DNA from: Planctomycetota bacterium
GTDB taxonomy: Bacteria; Planctomycetota; UBA1135; GCA-002686595
Assembly (NCBI GenBank): GCA_028278425.1
Contig: JANQEJ010000183.1
Span: 1 to 51,402 of the forward strand
DNA: 51,402 nt
Direction of reading: 5' to 3'
Position numbers and translations under genes: made by a program. The stretch's first letter is position 1, and the number at the start of each line of letters is the position of its first letter. Under the pieces are notes generated by a model that had not been told where the DNA came from, ran no database searches, and saw nothing but the letters and a program-made list of their open reading frames with translations. Shown piece after piece: positions 19,781 through 27,827 of this stretch.

Positions 19781-20255
19781 GGGATCCTCTCGTCCTTCTC
19801 CAAATGAATCGTCATCTTCTTAGGGGGCTCGTCCCTTTGTGGAGAACCTCCCCCCGGAACGCCCTAGTCGCCGCCGTCCCAAGCGCTTGGCGACGCGAAC
19901 CCGCTGTTTCCGACCGCGCGGTGGACGTGGACGATCCGGGACTCAGGCGAGACTTCTGCACAGGGTTCCAGAGCATCCGCAGGTGGAGGAACAAAGGTGG
20001 GGATGAGGGTGCGTTCCGTCGGCGGCCGACTCACACGTTGACCACACGCGACCGCCGGTTGTCCCGGTCCGACTCACAGCGTGGTTGGACTTCTCCCGCC
20101 TTGGAAAGCCACCAAATCCGCCCAAGATTAGCGGAATCGGGGCCGGAAGTACACCGCGACGACGCCCGCTCGGATGGGCTCGGCGCATCGCCGGGAGGCC
20201 GCTCCGAGGGCCCGGACGGCCGCGGCCCGGCGACGTCCCGAGCGAGGCTCGCGGA
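19781..20255. other. dnaA-dnaN intergenic region, candidate oriC
   Basis: A 475-nt non-coding region between the start of dnaN and the end of dnaA. Degenerate DnaA boxes: TTCTCCACA on the minus strand (19838-19846), TTCTGCACA (19954-19962) and TTGACCACA (20038-20046). A 10-bp direct repeat CCGACTCACA occurs at 20026-20035 and 20069-20078, about four helical turns apart. No AT-rich unwinding element is apparent by eye. The dnaN promoter presumably lies here but I cannot place it. This is one of two possible origin locations, the other being upstream of dnaA. Confidence 0.35.
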
Positions 20256-21848
20256 TCAGTTTGCGCCGGGGCCTTGGAGGTCGAAGACGAGCTCGGTCAG
20301 GAGCTCGCGCATCGACGGTTCCGTCTCCGACAAGCGGTTCAGCTTCTTGACCGCGTGGAGGACGGTCGAGTGGTCGCGGCCGCCGAAGTAGCCGCCGATC
20401 TCCTCCAGGGACATGCGGGTGAGCCGCCGCGCCAGGACCATCCCGACCTGGCGGGGGAAGGCGATCGCGTTGCTGCGCTTCTTGGATTGCAGCTCGGAGA
20501 GCTTGACCCCGAAACGCTCCGTGACGACCCGGACGATGTCCTCCATCGACGGCTCGCGCTTGTGGTTGGCGAAGAGCTCGCGCAGGCAGCGCCGGACCAG
20601 GTCGATGTCGACCGGGCGCTTGGAGAGGCTGGCGTAGCCCAGGAGCTTCGTCACCGCGCCCTCGAGCTCGCGGATGTTGGAATCGATCCGCTCGGCGAGG
20701 AGGCGGGCGACGTCCTCGGGAAGCTGGCGGCCCCGCTCCCGGCTCTTGCGCTTCAGGATCGCCATACGCGTCTCGTAGCAGGGCGATTCGATCTCGGTCA
20801 CGAGCCCCCACTTGAAGCGCGAGACCAGGCGTTCCTGCAGCGTCGGAATGTCGACCGGCGGGCTGTCCGAGGAGAGGACGATCTGCTTGCCCGCGTTGTA
20901 GAGCGTGTTGAACGTGTGGAAGAACTCCTCCTGCGTTCGTTCCTTGTTCGCCAGCAGATGGATGTCGTCCACCACAAGGACGTCGACGTTGCGGTATTTG
21001 CCCCGGAACTTCTGTAGATCGCCGTCCCCCAGCGCGCTGATGAAGTGGTTGACGAACGTCTCGCAGGAGAGGTACAGGATGCGCGCGCGCGGATCGCGCT
21101 CGAGCACGGAGTGGCAAAGGCTCTGCAAGAGGTGCGTCTTGCCGAGGCCCACGCTCCCGTGGATGAAGAGCGGGTTGTAGACCGTCGCGGGAGACTCGCC
21201 GACGCCGACGCTGGCGGCGTGCGCGAAGCGATTGCACGGACCGACGACGAAGTTCCCGAAACGGTACTGCGGGTTCAGGACGATGTCGCTCGAGTGCAGG
21301 AGCCCCGCCACGGGGTAGTCCGCCGCTGCCGCACCGTTCGATGTGCTCGCGCCGTTGGAGCTCGCGCTCGGGGCGTCCGTCCCCTCGGGCTCGCGGCGCG
21401 TCGGCATCGCAAGCTCCGCGTCGATCTCGATCAGGAGCTTGCGCGCGCCGACCGCCGCCGTCACCGCTCGCTCGAGCTCGGCGCGGTAGTACTTCTCGAG
21501 CCAGTCGCGGGTAAAGCCGTTGTGGACCGCCAGACGGACTTCGTGGTCGTCGGCGTACACGACGGCGGCGCGGCGGAACCAGGTCTCGAACTGCTGCGGC
21601 TTGATGCTGCGCTGGAGGACCGTCTGGACCTCGGACCAGAGCTCCACGAGGCGTTTTTCCCCGGTTTCGGAGTCGGAGACGGACGTTTCCTGCTGTGCCG
21701 CGTCCGAAGCGGATGCCGTCTCCTGGGAAGGAGCCGTCGCTTCCGCAAGGTTCGGGACGGCGTCCTGGTCCATGCCTCGAACCGACGCGGTGCTTTCAGC
21801 GTCGACCTCGGCCGAGACCGTGCGACCCGTCGCGTCCATCGAGTTCAT
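20256..21848 (-). CDS. dnaA: Chromosomal replication initiator DnaA
   Basis: A 530-residue DnaA. After an acidic, low-complexity N-terminus (about 60 residues) comes domain I (LWSEVQTVLQRSIKPQQFETWF), a Ser/Ala-rich linker, the AAA+ domain (Walker A GSVGLGKTHLL, Walker B VLVVDDIHLLA, sensor and arginine-finger region ERLVSRFKWGL) and the C-terminal DNA-binding domain with the signature GGYFGGRDHSTVLHA. It is longer than E. coli DnaA because of the N-terminal extension. The ATG at 21848 follows a GGAGGGGGG tract at normal spacing; an in-frame ATG at 21905 lacks a ribosome site. A promoter with a good spacer lies about 200 nt upstream. Confidence 0.94.
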   Translation of the reverse strand: MNSMDATGRTVSAEVDAESTASVRGMDQDAVPNLAEATAPSQETASASDAAQQETSVSDSETGEKRLVELWSEVQTVLQRSIKPQQFETWFRRAAVVYADDHEVRLAVHNGFTRDWLEKYYRAELERAVTAAVGARKLLIEIDAELAMPTRREPEGTDAPSASSNGASTSNGAAAADYPVAGLLHSSDIVLNPQYRFGNFVVGPCNRFAHAASVGVGESPATVYNPLFIHGSVGLGKTHLLQSLCHSVLERDPRARILYLSCETFVNHFISALGDGDLQKFRGKYRNVDVLVVDDIHLLANKERTQEEFFHTFNTLYNAGKQIVLSSDSPPVDIPTLQERLVSRFKWGLVTEIESPCYETRMAILKRKSRERGRQLPEDVARLLAERIDSNIRELEGAVTKLLGYASLSKRPVDIDLVRRCLRELFANHKREPSMEDIVRVVTERFGVKLSELQSKKRSNAIAFPRQVGMVLARRLTRMSLEEIGGYFGGRDHSTVLHAVKKLNRLSETEPSMRELLTELVFDLQGPGAN

Positions 21849-21941
21849 CGAGAAGCCCCCCTCCCCTCGGCCGTGCAGGGACAGACCCCGCCCGTTGTTT
21901 GTCATGGTGTTGCGCGCAGCGCGTCGCCGTGCGCACGAGTC

Positions 21942-21957
21942 CGTTCCACGTGAAGCC
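21942..21957. promoter_or_regulatory. Degenerate parS-like palindrome in dnaA leader
   Basis: CGTTCCACGTGAAGCC matches the parS consensus TGTTCCACGTGGAACA at 12 of 16 positions, including the core TTCCACGTG. It is weaker than the four sites upstream of parB and may be chance, but it lies in the leader of dnaA. Confidence 0.3.
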
Positions 21958-22053
21958 GCGCGCCGAACTCCCCCTCACAAGAGGCTCGTGAGCCCTCTCG
22001 ATGTCCGACTCGCTGCTGGCTCCCACACCGAAGTCACCCTCGGTGCGCGACGC

Positions 22054-22082
22054 ATTACACGCGCGCTCCGCTCAAGCGTCAA
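22054..22082 (-). promoter_or_regulatory. dnaA promoter
   Basis: On the minus strand: TTGACG (22082-22077), 17-nt spacer, TGTAAT (22059-22054). This is the best sigma-70 type match near dnaA and implies a 5' leader of about 200 nt ending at the preferred ATG. Confidence 0.55.
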
Positions 22083-22108
22083 CGGGAGACTTAGCAATCT
22101 CGTAGCGG

Positions 22109-22117
22109 TTGTTCACA
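22109..22117 (+). promoter_or_regulatory. DnaA box upstream of dnaA promoter
   Basis: TTGTTCACA matches the relaxed DnaA box (TTRTNCACA) and lies about 27 nt upstream of the -35 of dnaA. It is inside an inverted repeat GGTTGT-TC-ACAACC (22107-22120). It could serve dnaA autoregulation or an origin located between dnaA and the desulfurase gene. Confidence 0.45.
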
Positions 22118-22133
22118 ACCCGCTGTTCTCACG

Positions 22134-23291
22134 TCACGTTGCGCGCGACGAAGAAATCACTTTCACCAGAACGTCCACCGCTCGCGCGCACTCTTCCTCG
22201 GTCGTCGTGCGACCGAGCGAGATGCGCAGCCCCGAGCGCGCCGCGTTCTCGTCGAGTCCCATCGCGAGCAACACGTGCGACGGCTCCAACGAGCCGCTTG
22301 CGCACGCGGAGCCGGCGCTCACCTCGAGTCCCTCGAGATCGAGACGCGTGACGAGCACGCGCCCGTCGCAGTCGGGGAGCATCACGTTCAACGTGTTCGC
22401 GAGTCGATCGTCGGAAGAGATCGGCGGCCCGAGGAGACGAGCCGCCTGCAAACGGGAGGCAAGTTCCATCCACAGGGTATGGGCGAGCCGCCCGACGCGG
22501 TCCGCGTACGCCGCGAGCTCGCGCACGGCCAGCTCGATGGCGAGGGCCGCGCCGGCGACGCCCACCGCGTTCTCAGTGCCGGGCCGCAAACCGTGCTCCT
22601 GCTCGCCGCCGAAGAGCTCCGGTTGGACGGCGCCGGGCCGCCGGACGCAGAGAACGCCCACGCCGACCGGACCGCCGACCTTGTGGGCCGAGAAGGAGGC
22701 GAGGTCGATCCCCCACCCGGCGAGGTCGAGCGGACGTCTTCCCAGCGCCTGGACGGCGTCGGTGTGCAGCAGAGGGGCGTCCGCGGCGCCGCTTCGGACC
22801 GCGGCGGCCACCCGCCCCAGCGGAGCGACGCTGCCGACCTCGTTGTTGGCCGCCTGCACCGAAACGAGGCGCACTCCCGGCGCGCCCGCCCGCGCGGTCA
22901 GCTCGTCCACGTCGATCCGTCCCTCCGCGTCGACCGCCACGCGCTCCACCGGGTGGCCGCTCCGCTCCAGGGCGGCGGCCGCCGCGAGCACCGAGGAGTG
23001 CTCGATGGCCGTCGTGACGAGCCCCGCGGCCGGACCGCGGTGGCGCAGGGTGCCGGAGAGCGCCAGGTTGTTCGATTCGGTGCCGCCGGAGGTGAAGACG
23101 ACCTCGCTTTCGGCGATTCCGAGGGCGTTCGCGACTTGTTCGCGTGCGCGATCGACGACGTCGCGCGCCCGCCGCCCCGCCGCGTGGGTCGACGACGGGT
23201 TGCCGAAGCCTTCGGCGGCAAGTGCCGCCACGAGATCTTGTACCTCCGGACGCATCGGCGTCGTGGAGTTGTGGTCCAGGTAGACCCGCAT
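22134..23291 (-). CDS. Cysteine desulfurase (NifS/IscS family)
   Basis: A 385-residue PLP-dependent enzyme that takes sulfur from cysteine for Fe-S clusters or thio-modified tRNA. It has YLDHNSTTPMRPEV at the N-terminus, FTSGGTESNNLAL, the conserved EHSSVL His, the Schiff-base lysine in SFSAHKVGGPVGVG, and the persulfide-forming loop SAGSACASGS with the catalytic Cys. Length is standard. Its ATG overlaps the bshA stop by one base (TGATG). No iscU or mnmA gene is adjacent. Its position at the end of the bacillithiol operon suggests sulfur and thiol metabolism; whether it is IscS-type or group II-like cannot be decided by eye. Confidence 0.92.
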   Translation of the reverse strand: MRVYLDHNSTTPMRPEVQDLVAALAAEGFGNPSSTHAAGRRARDVVDRAREQVANALGIAESEVVFTSGGTESNNLALSGTLRHRGPAAGLVTTAIEHSSVLAAAAALERSGHPVERVAVDAEGRIDVDELTARAGAPGVRLVSVQAANNEVGSVAPLGRVAAAVRSGAADAPLLHTDAVQALGRRPLDLAGWGIDLASFSAHKVGGPVGVGVLCVRRPGAVQPELFGGEQEHGLRPGTENAVGVAGAALAIELAVRELAAYADRVGRLAHTLWMELASRLQAARLLGPPISSDDRLANTLNVMLPDCDGRVLVTRLDLEGLEVSAGSACASGSLEPSHVLLAMGLDENAARSGLRISLGRTTTEEECARAVDVLVKVISSSRAT

Positions 23292-24475
23292 CAGCGCGCG
23301 GTGGCCGGATCGCTCGCACGTGGCGCGGCGATCAGGCGCCGGTAGAGGTCCTCGTAGCCGCCGACGACGCGGCGGCGGTCGAAGCGCTCCTCCGCCGTCC
23401 GGCGCGCGACCGCGCCCATCTCGCTCGCCCGTGCGGTGTCGAGGAGGAGCGAGCGCAGGCGATCCGCGTAGCCGTCGAGGTCGTCGACCTCGCACAGGAG
23501 ACCGGACCGACCGTCGTCGACGACCTCCGGCACGCCGCCGACGCGCGTCGCCACCACCGGCGTCCCCGACGACATCGCCTCGAGGGCCGAGAGGCCGAAG
23601 GACTCCGTGGCGCTCGCGAGGCAGAACACGTCCGCCGCAGCGAGGCGCGCCGGCAGGTCGTCGCGCTCCCCGAGGAACTCGACGCGCTCCCCGATGCCGA
23701 GCCGGGTCGCGCGCTCCCGCGCCGCGGGGCAGTCGGGTCCGTCCCCGATCAGCACGAGGCGCGCCTCGGTACCCTCGGAAGCGCGCGCGAACGCGTCGAC
23801 GAGCCACGGCACGCGCTTGACCGCGCGGAAGTTGCTGACGTGAACCGCCGTCGGCGGCCCGCCGGGCGTTCGGCAGGCCTCGCCGGCCGCGGGGTGGAAC
23901 TCGTCGGTGTCCACGAAGTTGGGGATCACCTCGATGTCGCACGCCGACCCGGTCTGGTCGCAGAAGTAGCGCCGGGTGTCCTGCGCCAGGGACTCGGAAA
24001 CCGCCGTGGCGGCGTCGCTTGCGGCGATGACGAACTGGGTGAGCGGCGAATAGGACGCGTCGCTCCCCACGATCGTGATGTCGGTGCCGTGCAGTGTGGT
24101 GACCACCCGCGGCGCCGGAAGCGTGGGGTCGGTTTCCGCGGCCGAGCGCACCAGGAACGCCGACACCGCGTGCGGGAGGGCGTAGTGGGCGTGCAGGATG
24201 TCCAATCCCTCGGCGCGGTGGACGCTCAGGACGCTGGAGGTGATCGCGAGATCGTGCGGCGTCGAGGCGAAGAGCGGGTAGGGGAGTCCCCGCGAGAGGT
24301 GCATGTGCACCGAGCCCGGCGTCCGCGCGAGCCGCGGGGGCACCGCGTGCGAGAAGAGGTGGACCGAGTGCCCGAGCTCGGCGAGCGACAGGGCGAGCTC
24401 GCTGGCCACCACACCGGAGCCGCCGTAGGTCGGGTGGCAGAGGATTCCGATCGAGAGGGAGCGCTTCATCCTCAT
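23291..24475 (-). CDS. bshA: Bacillithiol glycosyltransferase BshA
   Basis: A 394-residue GT4 glycosyltransferase that joins GlcNAc to L-malate, the first step of bacillithiol synthesis. It matches BshA closely: IGILCHPTYGGSGVVASELA near the start, AHYALPHAVSAF, TTLHGTDITIVG, the VIPNFVDTDEF interdomain hinge, FRAVKRVPWLVDAF, and the GT-B motif ATESFGLSALEAMSSGTPVVAT. GT4 enzymes resemble each other, but the N-terminal GGSG loop and LHGTDIT block, with bshB1 and bshC nearby, make the call firm. It is separated from bshB1 by parA and followed by the desulfurase. Confidence 0.9.
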   Translation of the reverse strand: MRMKRSLSIGILCHPTYGGSGVVASELALSLAELGHSVHLFSHAVPPRLARTPGSVHMHLSRGLPYPLFASTPHDLAITSSVLSVHRAEGLDILHAHYALPHAVSAFLVRSAAETDPTLPAPRVVTTLHGTDITIVGSDASYSPLTQFVIAASDAATAVSESLAQDTRRYFCDQTGSACDIEVIPNFVDTDEFHPAAGEACRTPGGPPTAVHVSNFRAVKRVPWLVDAFARASEGTEARLVLIGDGPDCPAARERATRLGIGERVEFLGERDDLPARLAAADVFCLASATESFGLSALEAMSSGTPVVATRVGGVPEVVDDGRSGLLCEVDDLDGYADRLRSLLLDTARASEMGAVARRTAEERFDRRRVVGGYEDLYRRLIAAPRASDPATAR

Positions 24476-24517
24476 TAAAGGGTAGCGAGCGCGATCGACT
24501 TCCCGGCGCGGCCGCCC

Positions 24518-25444
24518 CTAGGACTCGGCCTCGGCCGCCGGCTCCACGTCGCGGGCGGGTTCCTTGGGGACGAGAACCACGTCCGCCACGGCCGGAGCCT
24601 CCTCGGACCGCGCGTCCGGAGCTTCGGGGCGCGCCCCATCCGCCGGAGCGGAGGCCGCCGGCTCCTGGGCGAGGACTTCGTCGGCGAGGAGGCGGTAGTC
24701 GCGGGCTCCGGCGGATTCGGGCGCGTACTCGAGGATCGTCGCCCCGTGGCTGGGCGCCTCGGCGAGCTTGACGTTGATGCCGATCCCGCGCGGGAAGACG
24801 AGGCCGGGGAAGTAGCCCTTCACCTCGCCCAGGACCTCGCGCGCGAGCTTCAGCCGGTTGTCGTACAAGCACGGGACGATGCCGCCGATCTTGAGCTCGG
24901 GGTGCAGCCGCTTCTGGACGAGCTCGACGATCTCCACGAGCTTCGAGAGCCCGCGCATGGCGAAGAACTCGGTCTGGACGCAGATGAAGATCTCGTCGGC
25001 GGCCGCCAGCGCGTTGATCGAGAGCAGCCCGAGGCTCGGCGGGCAGTCCAGGAGGACGTAGTCGGCCGGCTCCGCGCCGCGCTGGCCGCGGTGTTCCTCC
25101 CGCCACTGCGTCAGCGCTTCGCGCAGGAGCGTCTCGCGCCCGAACTGGTTGGCGAGCTCGAGCTCGGCGCCCGAGAGATCGAGGTCGGTCGCGACCGCCG
25201 CAAGCCCCGGCGTGCTGGTGCCGCGCACCGCTTCGGCGAACGGGATCTCGCCGAGCAGCATGCGGTAGGTCGAGGGAGCTCCGTCCTCGACCTCGAGGCC
25301 GAGATGCACCGACAGGTTGGCCTGTGGATCGAGATCGACGACGATCACGCGGCGTCCCTTCTCCGCCAGGGCCGCCCCAAGGTTGACCACCGTCGTGGTC
25401 TTGCCGACGCCGCCCTTTTGGTTGAGGAACGCGATGACGCGCAT
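24518..25444 (-). CDS. parA: Chromosome partitioning ATPase ParA/Soj
   Basis: A 308-residue deviant Walker-A ATPase. It starts with FLNQKGGVGKTTTVVNLGAA, which carries the signature Lys, followed by DLDPQANLSVHLG, LLDCPPSLGLL and the switch II region, and ends in an acidic Ala/Pro-rich tail of about 50 residues beyond the usual fold. ParA uses ATP-dependent nonspecific DNA binding to move ParB-parS complexes. The partner parB lies about 9.6 kb away on the opposite strand, not beside it. parA is enclosed by the bacillithiol genes bshB1 and bshA with about 42-nt gaps on each side. A MinD-like identity is less likely because no membrane-targeting C-terminal helix is seen. Confidence 0.9.
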   Translation of the reverse strand: MRVIAFLNQKGGVGKTTTVVNLGAALAEKGRRVIVVDLDPQANLSVHLGLEVEDGAPSTYRMLLGEIPFAEAVRGTSTPGLAAVATDLDLSGAELELANQFGRETLLREALTQWREEHRGQRGAEPADYVLLDCPPSLGLLSINALAAADEIFICVQTEFFAMRGLSKLVEIVELVQKRLHPELKIGGIVPCLYDNRLKLAREVLGEVKGYFPGLVFPRGIGINVKLAEAPSHGATILEYAPESAGARDYRLLADEVLAQEPAASAPADGARPEAPDARSEEAPAVADVVLVPKEPARDVEPAAEAES

Positions 25445-25486
25445 GGTGCGGCCGAATTGTAGAGAAAGTGGACCGCCTGAACCGCC

Positions 25487-26197
25487 CTAGAACAGGGCGT
25501 CGAGGCTCGCGGGCAACGGCCCGGCGTGGAAGAGCGGCTCCCCGTAGGCGACCCCGATGCGCTCCCCCCAGTAGCGCGCCTTGCTGGCGGAGCGGGCCAG
25601 GATGTCGGCGCCGAAGAGGAAGTGCTCGCCCCGGTCCTCGGGGTCTGTGGGCTCGATCTGGCTCGCGTAGCAGCGGATCACCTCGACCTTGCGCTCCCAG
25701 ACGTCGCTGACGTCGACCACGAGCGTGGCCTCGAAGGGCACGTGGCCCATGAAATGGAGGAGCCGCGCCGGCCGGTGGGCCGCCGAATCTCCGCCCGCCT
25801 CCGCGAGGCGCTTCAGCCCGGCCAGGTACCAGGCCTCGCGCGCGATCCGGCCGCAGGCGGCGTGGTCGGGGTGCAGGTCGTCGGTGTGCTGCGCGAAGAC
25901 GACCTCGGGACGGTGCTCGCGGAGGATCGCCGCCACCGCCTCGCGCGCCTCGACGGTGGCCTGCACGCGGCCGTCGGGGAGCTCCAGGTTGCGCCGCACC
26001 GCCAGGCCGAGCAGCTCGGTCGCCCGCTCCGTCTCGCGGTCGCGGTCCGCCTGCGACCCGCGGGTACCCATCTCTCCCCGCGTCAGGTCGAGGACGCCGA
26101 CGCTCTTTCCCCCCTCCGCGAGCCGCAGGATCGTCCCGCCGAGCGAGATCTCCGCGTCGTCGGGATGCGCGGCGATGACCAGGGCGTCGAGCTTCAC
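25487..26197 (-). CDS. bshB1: Bacillithiol deacetylase BshB1
   Basis: A 236-residue LmbE/PIG-L family zinc deacetylase that removes the acetyl group from GlcNAc-malate. It shows the zinc motif AAHPDDAEISLGGT near the N-terminus, the TRGEMGTRG segment characteristic of BshB1, HTDDLHPDHAACGRI carrying further active-site His/Asp residues, and a YGEPLF-type C-terminus. The GTG at 26197 overlaps the bshC stop by 4 nt (GTGA) and has GGAGG upstream. The BshB1 rather than BshB2 or mycothiol-conjugate type is favoured by TRGE...GTRG and the operon. Confidence 0.9.
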   Translation of the reverse strand: MKLDALVIAAHPDDAEISLGGTILRLAEGGKSVGVLDLTRGEMGTRGSQADRDRETERATELLGLAVRRNLELPDGRVQATVEAREAVAAILREHRPEVVFAQHTDDLHPDHAACGRIAREAWYLAGLKRLAEAGGDSAAHRPARLLHFMGHVPFEATLVVDVSDVWERKVEVIRCYASQIEPTDPEDRGEHFLFGADILARSASKARYWGERIGVAYGEPLFHAGPLPASLDALF

Positions 26198-27816
26198 GGC
26201 GGGTCCTCCTCGAGATGGAGCAAGAGATGCTCGCTCGGAAACGGCTCCAGCTCGCGGAGCAGCTCCGCGATCCAAGCCGTCCCGAAGCGGGCGGTGAACT
26301 GGAGCGTACCGAGCACGCGCTCCTGAGGCAGGTCGCGGGGGCGAAGGTAGCTCGCGAGCCGCCGCTGGTGGCGCCGGCCCTTGCCGGTGCGGTTGGCCTG
26401 CACGCGGTCGGCCTTCGCGGCGAGCTTTCCGACCAGGTCGGTGAGCTGCTTCGCCGTTCGCTTGAGCTGCACGCCGAGCCCCGGGTCGAGCGCGCCGAGC
26501 TCCTCGCGCAGGGCGAGGAGCTTCTCGGCGGCTTCGTCGGCCACGCCGCGCAGGGCGTCGGCCACCGGCGCGCTCGCCCCCGAGCCGTCGTCTTCGGCGA
26601 GGGCGCCGCGCAGCACGGTGAGGGCGTCGACCTCCAGGCGCCCGAGCGAGGCGCGCGACGCCTCGTCCACCAGCGTGGCGGAGAGTCGCGGCACGAACGG
26701 CGTCGCCGGAGCGCCGACCGCGGCGCGCAGCGGCGGGAGCTCGGCGTGGTAGGCAAGTTCCCCCCAACCTCCCACGTACGCGGCAACCGGGAGCGCGAGG
26801 TCCTGCACCAGGGGCCGCAGGAGCGCGCCCGCGGACCAGTTCGCGGGGCTCTGGACGATCTCGGCGGCGAGCTCGCTCGGCGTGCGCGACCCCGGTTCGT
26901 CGTCGTAGCGAAACCCGTCGCCGCCGGCGCGCAGCGCCAGACGCCTGCCGTTCTCGTGATGAAAGACGAGCGCCGCCTTCTCGGGATCGATGGCGGCCTC
27001 TTCGCCGGCTCCGCGCAACGCCTCGGCGCCGGCGCGGAGGGCGGGAACGGGATCGGACCCGACGATCGCGGCGAGGCGGCGCGAGAGGGTGTCGCGCATC
27101 CAGCTCGGCTCGAACACGACGAGCCCGTGCGGCCCGAGCAGCGCGGTGAACGCCCGGGTGAACGCGGCGGCGAGGCTCTCGCCGTCCCGCGGCAGGAAGG
27201 TCTCGATCGCGGCGTCGCGGTCTTCGCTCTCGGCCAGGGTCTGGCGCAGGAGCTCCGCGATCGGCCCCAGGCGATGCTCGTCCTCGGAGAGCACGATCTC
27301 GCCGAAGGGACGCTTGCCCGACGACATCCCGGGCAGACCCACCTTGCGCAGGTCGAGGTTCTGGTTGACGACGTGGAGGTGGTGCACCTCGGCGATGTCG
27401 TGGTCGTCGGCGTGGTTCCAGAAGAGCGCAACGACCGGGCGCTCCCAGGCGGCGCTCAGCGCGCGGGCGAGGCGGATCGCGTGCAGCGCCTTGTAGAGGT
27501 CGTACAGGGGTCCGCCCAGGAAGCCGGGCTGTTGCCCGGCGACGACGAGCGCCGTTCCCGGCTTAGCGATCGTGCGCACGGCGTCGAGCACGGCGACGTG
27601 CGGCGCGAGTTGGGAAAGGTTGAGCTCCAGCGCGCTCGCGATCGCGCGCCGCTCGTCCGGCTCGAAGCGCTCCTCCGGCCTCGGCACGTCGTCGACGCGG
27701 GCGGGTATGCACGTGCCGGGAAGCGACGCGGGGTGCGGGCGGCCGGCGAGCGCGCGTCGGGCGAGCGGCGCGAGCTCGAACGCGTCGGCCGGCAGGTGCT
27801 CGAGGCGGATCGGCAC
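26194..27816 (-). CDS. bshC: Bacillithiol synthase BshC (cysteine-adding)
   Basis: A 540-residue protein of the BshC family, which is assigned the final step, joining cysteine to GlcN-malate. Characteristic blocks are VVAGQQPGFLGGPLYDLYKALHAI, the HIGH-like FWNHADDHDIAEVHH, and a late coiled-coil helical region followed by QANRTGKGRRHQRRLASYLRP and QERVLGTL. The length is standard. GTG at 27816 has GAGGAG upstream at normal spacing. pyrF ends 11 nt upstream and bshB1 overlaps downstream, so the genes share one transcript. Confidence 0.9.
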   Translation of the reverse strand: MPIRLEHLPADAFELAPLARRALAGRPHPASLPGTCIPARVDDVPRPEERFEPDERRAIASALELNLSQLAPHVAVLDAVRTIAKPGTALVVAGQQPGFLGGPLYDLYKALHAIRLARALSAAWERPVVALFWNHADDHDIAEVHHLHVVNQNLDLRKVGLPGMSSGKRPFGEIVLSEDEHRLGPIAELLRQTLAESEDRDAAIETFLPRDGESLAAAFTRAFTALLGPHGLVVFEPSWMRDTLSRRLAAIVGSDPVPALRAGAEALRGAGEEAAIDPEKAALVFHHENGRRLALRAGGDGFRYDDEPGSRTPSELAAEIVQSPANWSAGALLRPLVQDLALPVAAYVGGWGELAYHAELPPLRAAVGAPATPFVPRLSATLVDEASRASLGRLEVDALTVLRGALAEDDGSGASAPVADALRGVADEAAEKLLALREELGALDPGLGVQLKRTAKQLTDLVGKLAAKADRVQANRTGKGRRHQRRLASYLRPRDLPQERVLGTLQFTARFGTAWIAELLRELEPFPSEHLLLHLEEDPP

Positions 27817-27827
27817 GCTTCCGCTCC

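Noticed and set aside
22134..27431. Very long minus-strand open frame (about 1765 codons) spanning several genes
   Set aside because: Only its last 385 codons are a real gene (cysteine desulfurase); the rest is Arg/Pro-rich shadow of bshA, parA, bshB1 and bshC, caused by high GC.
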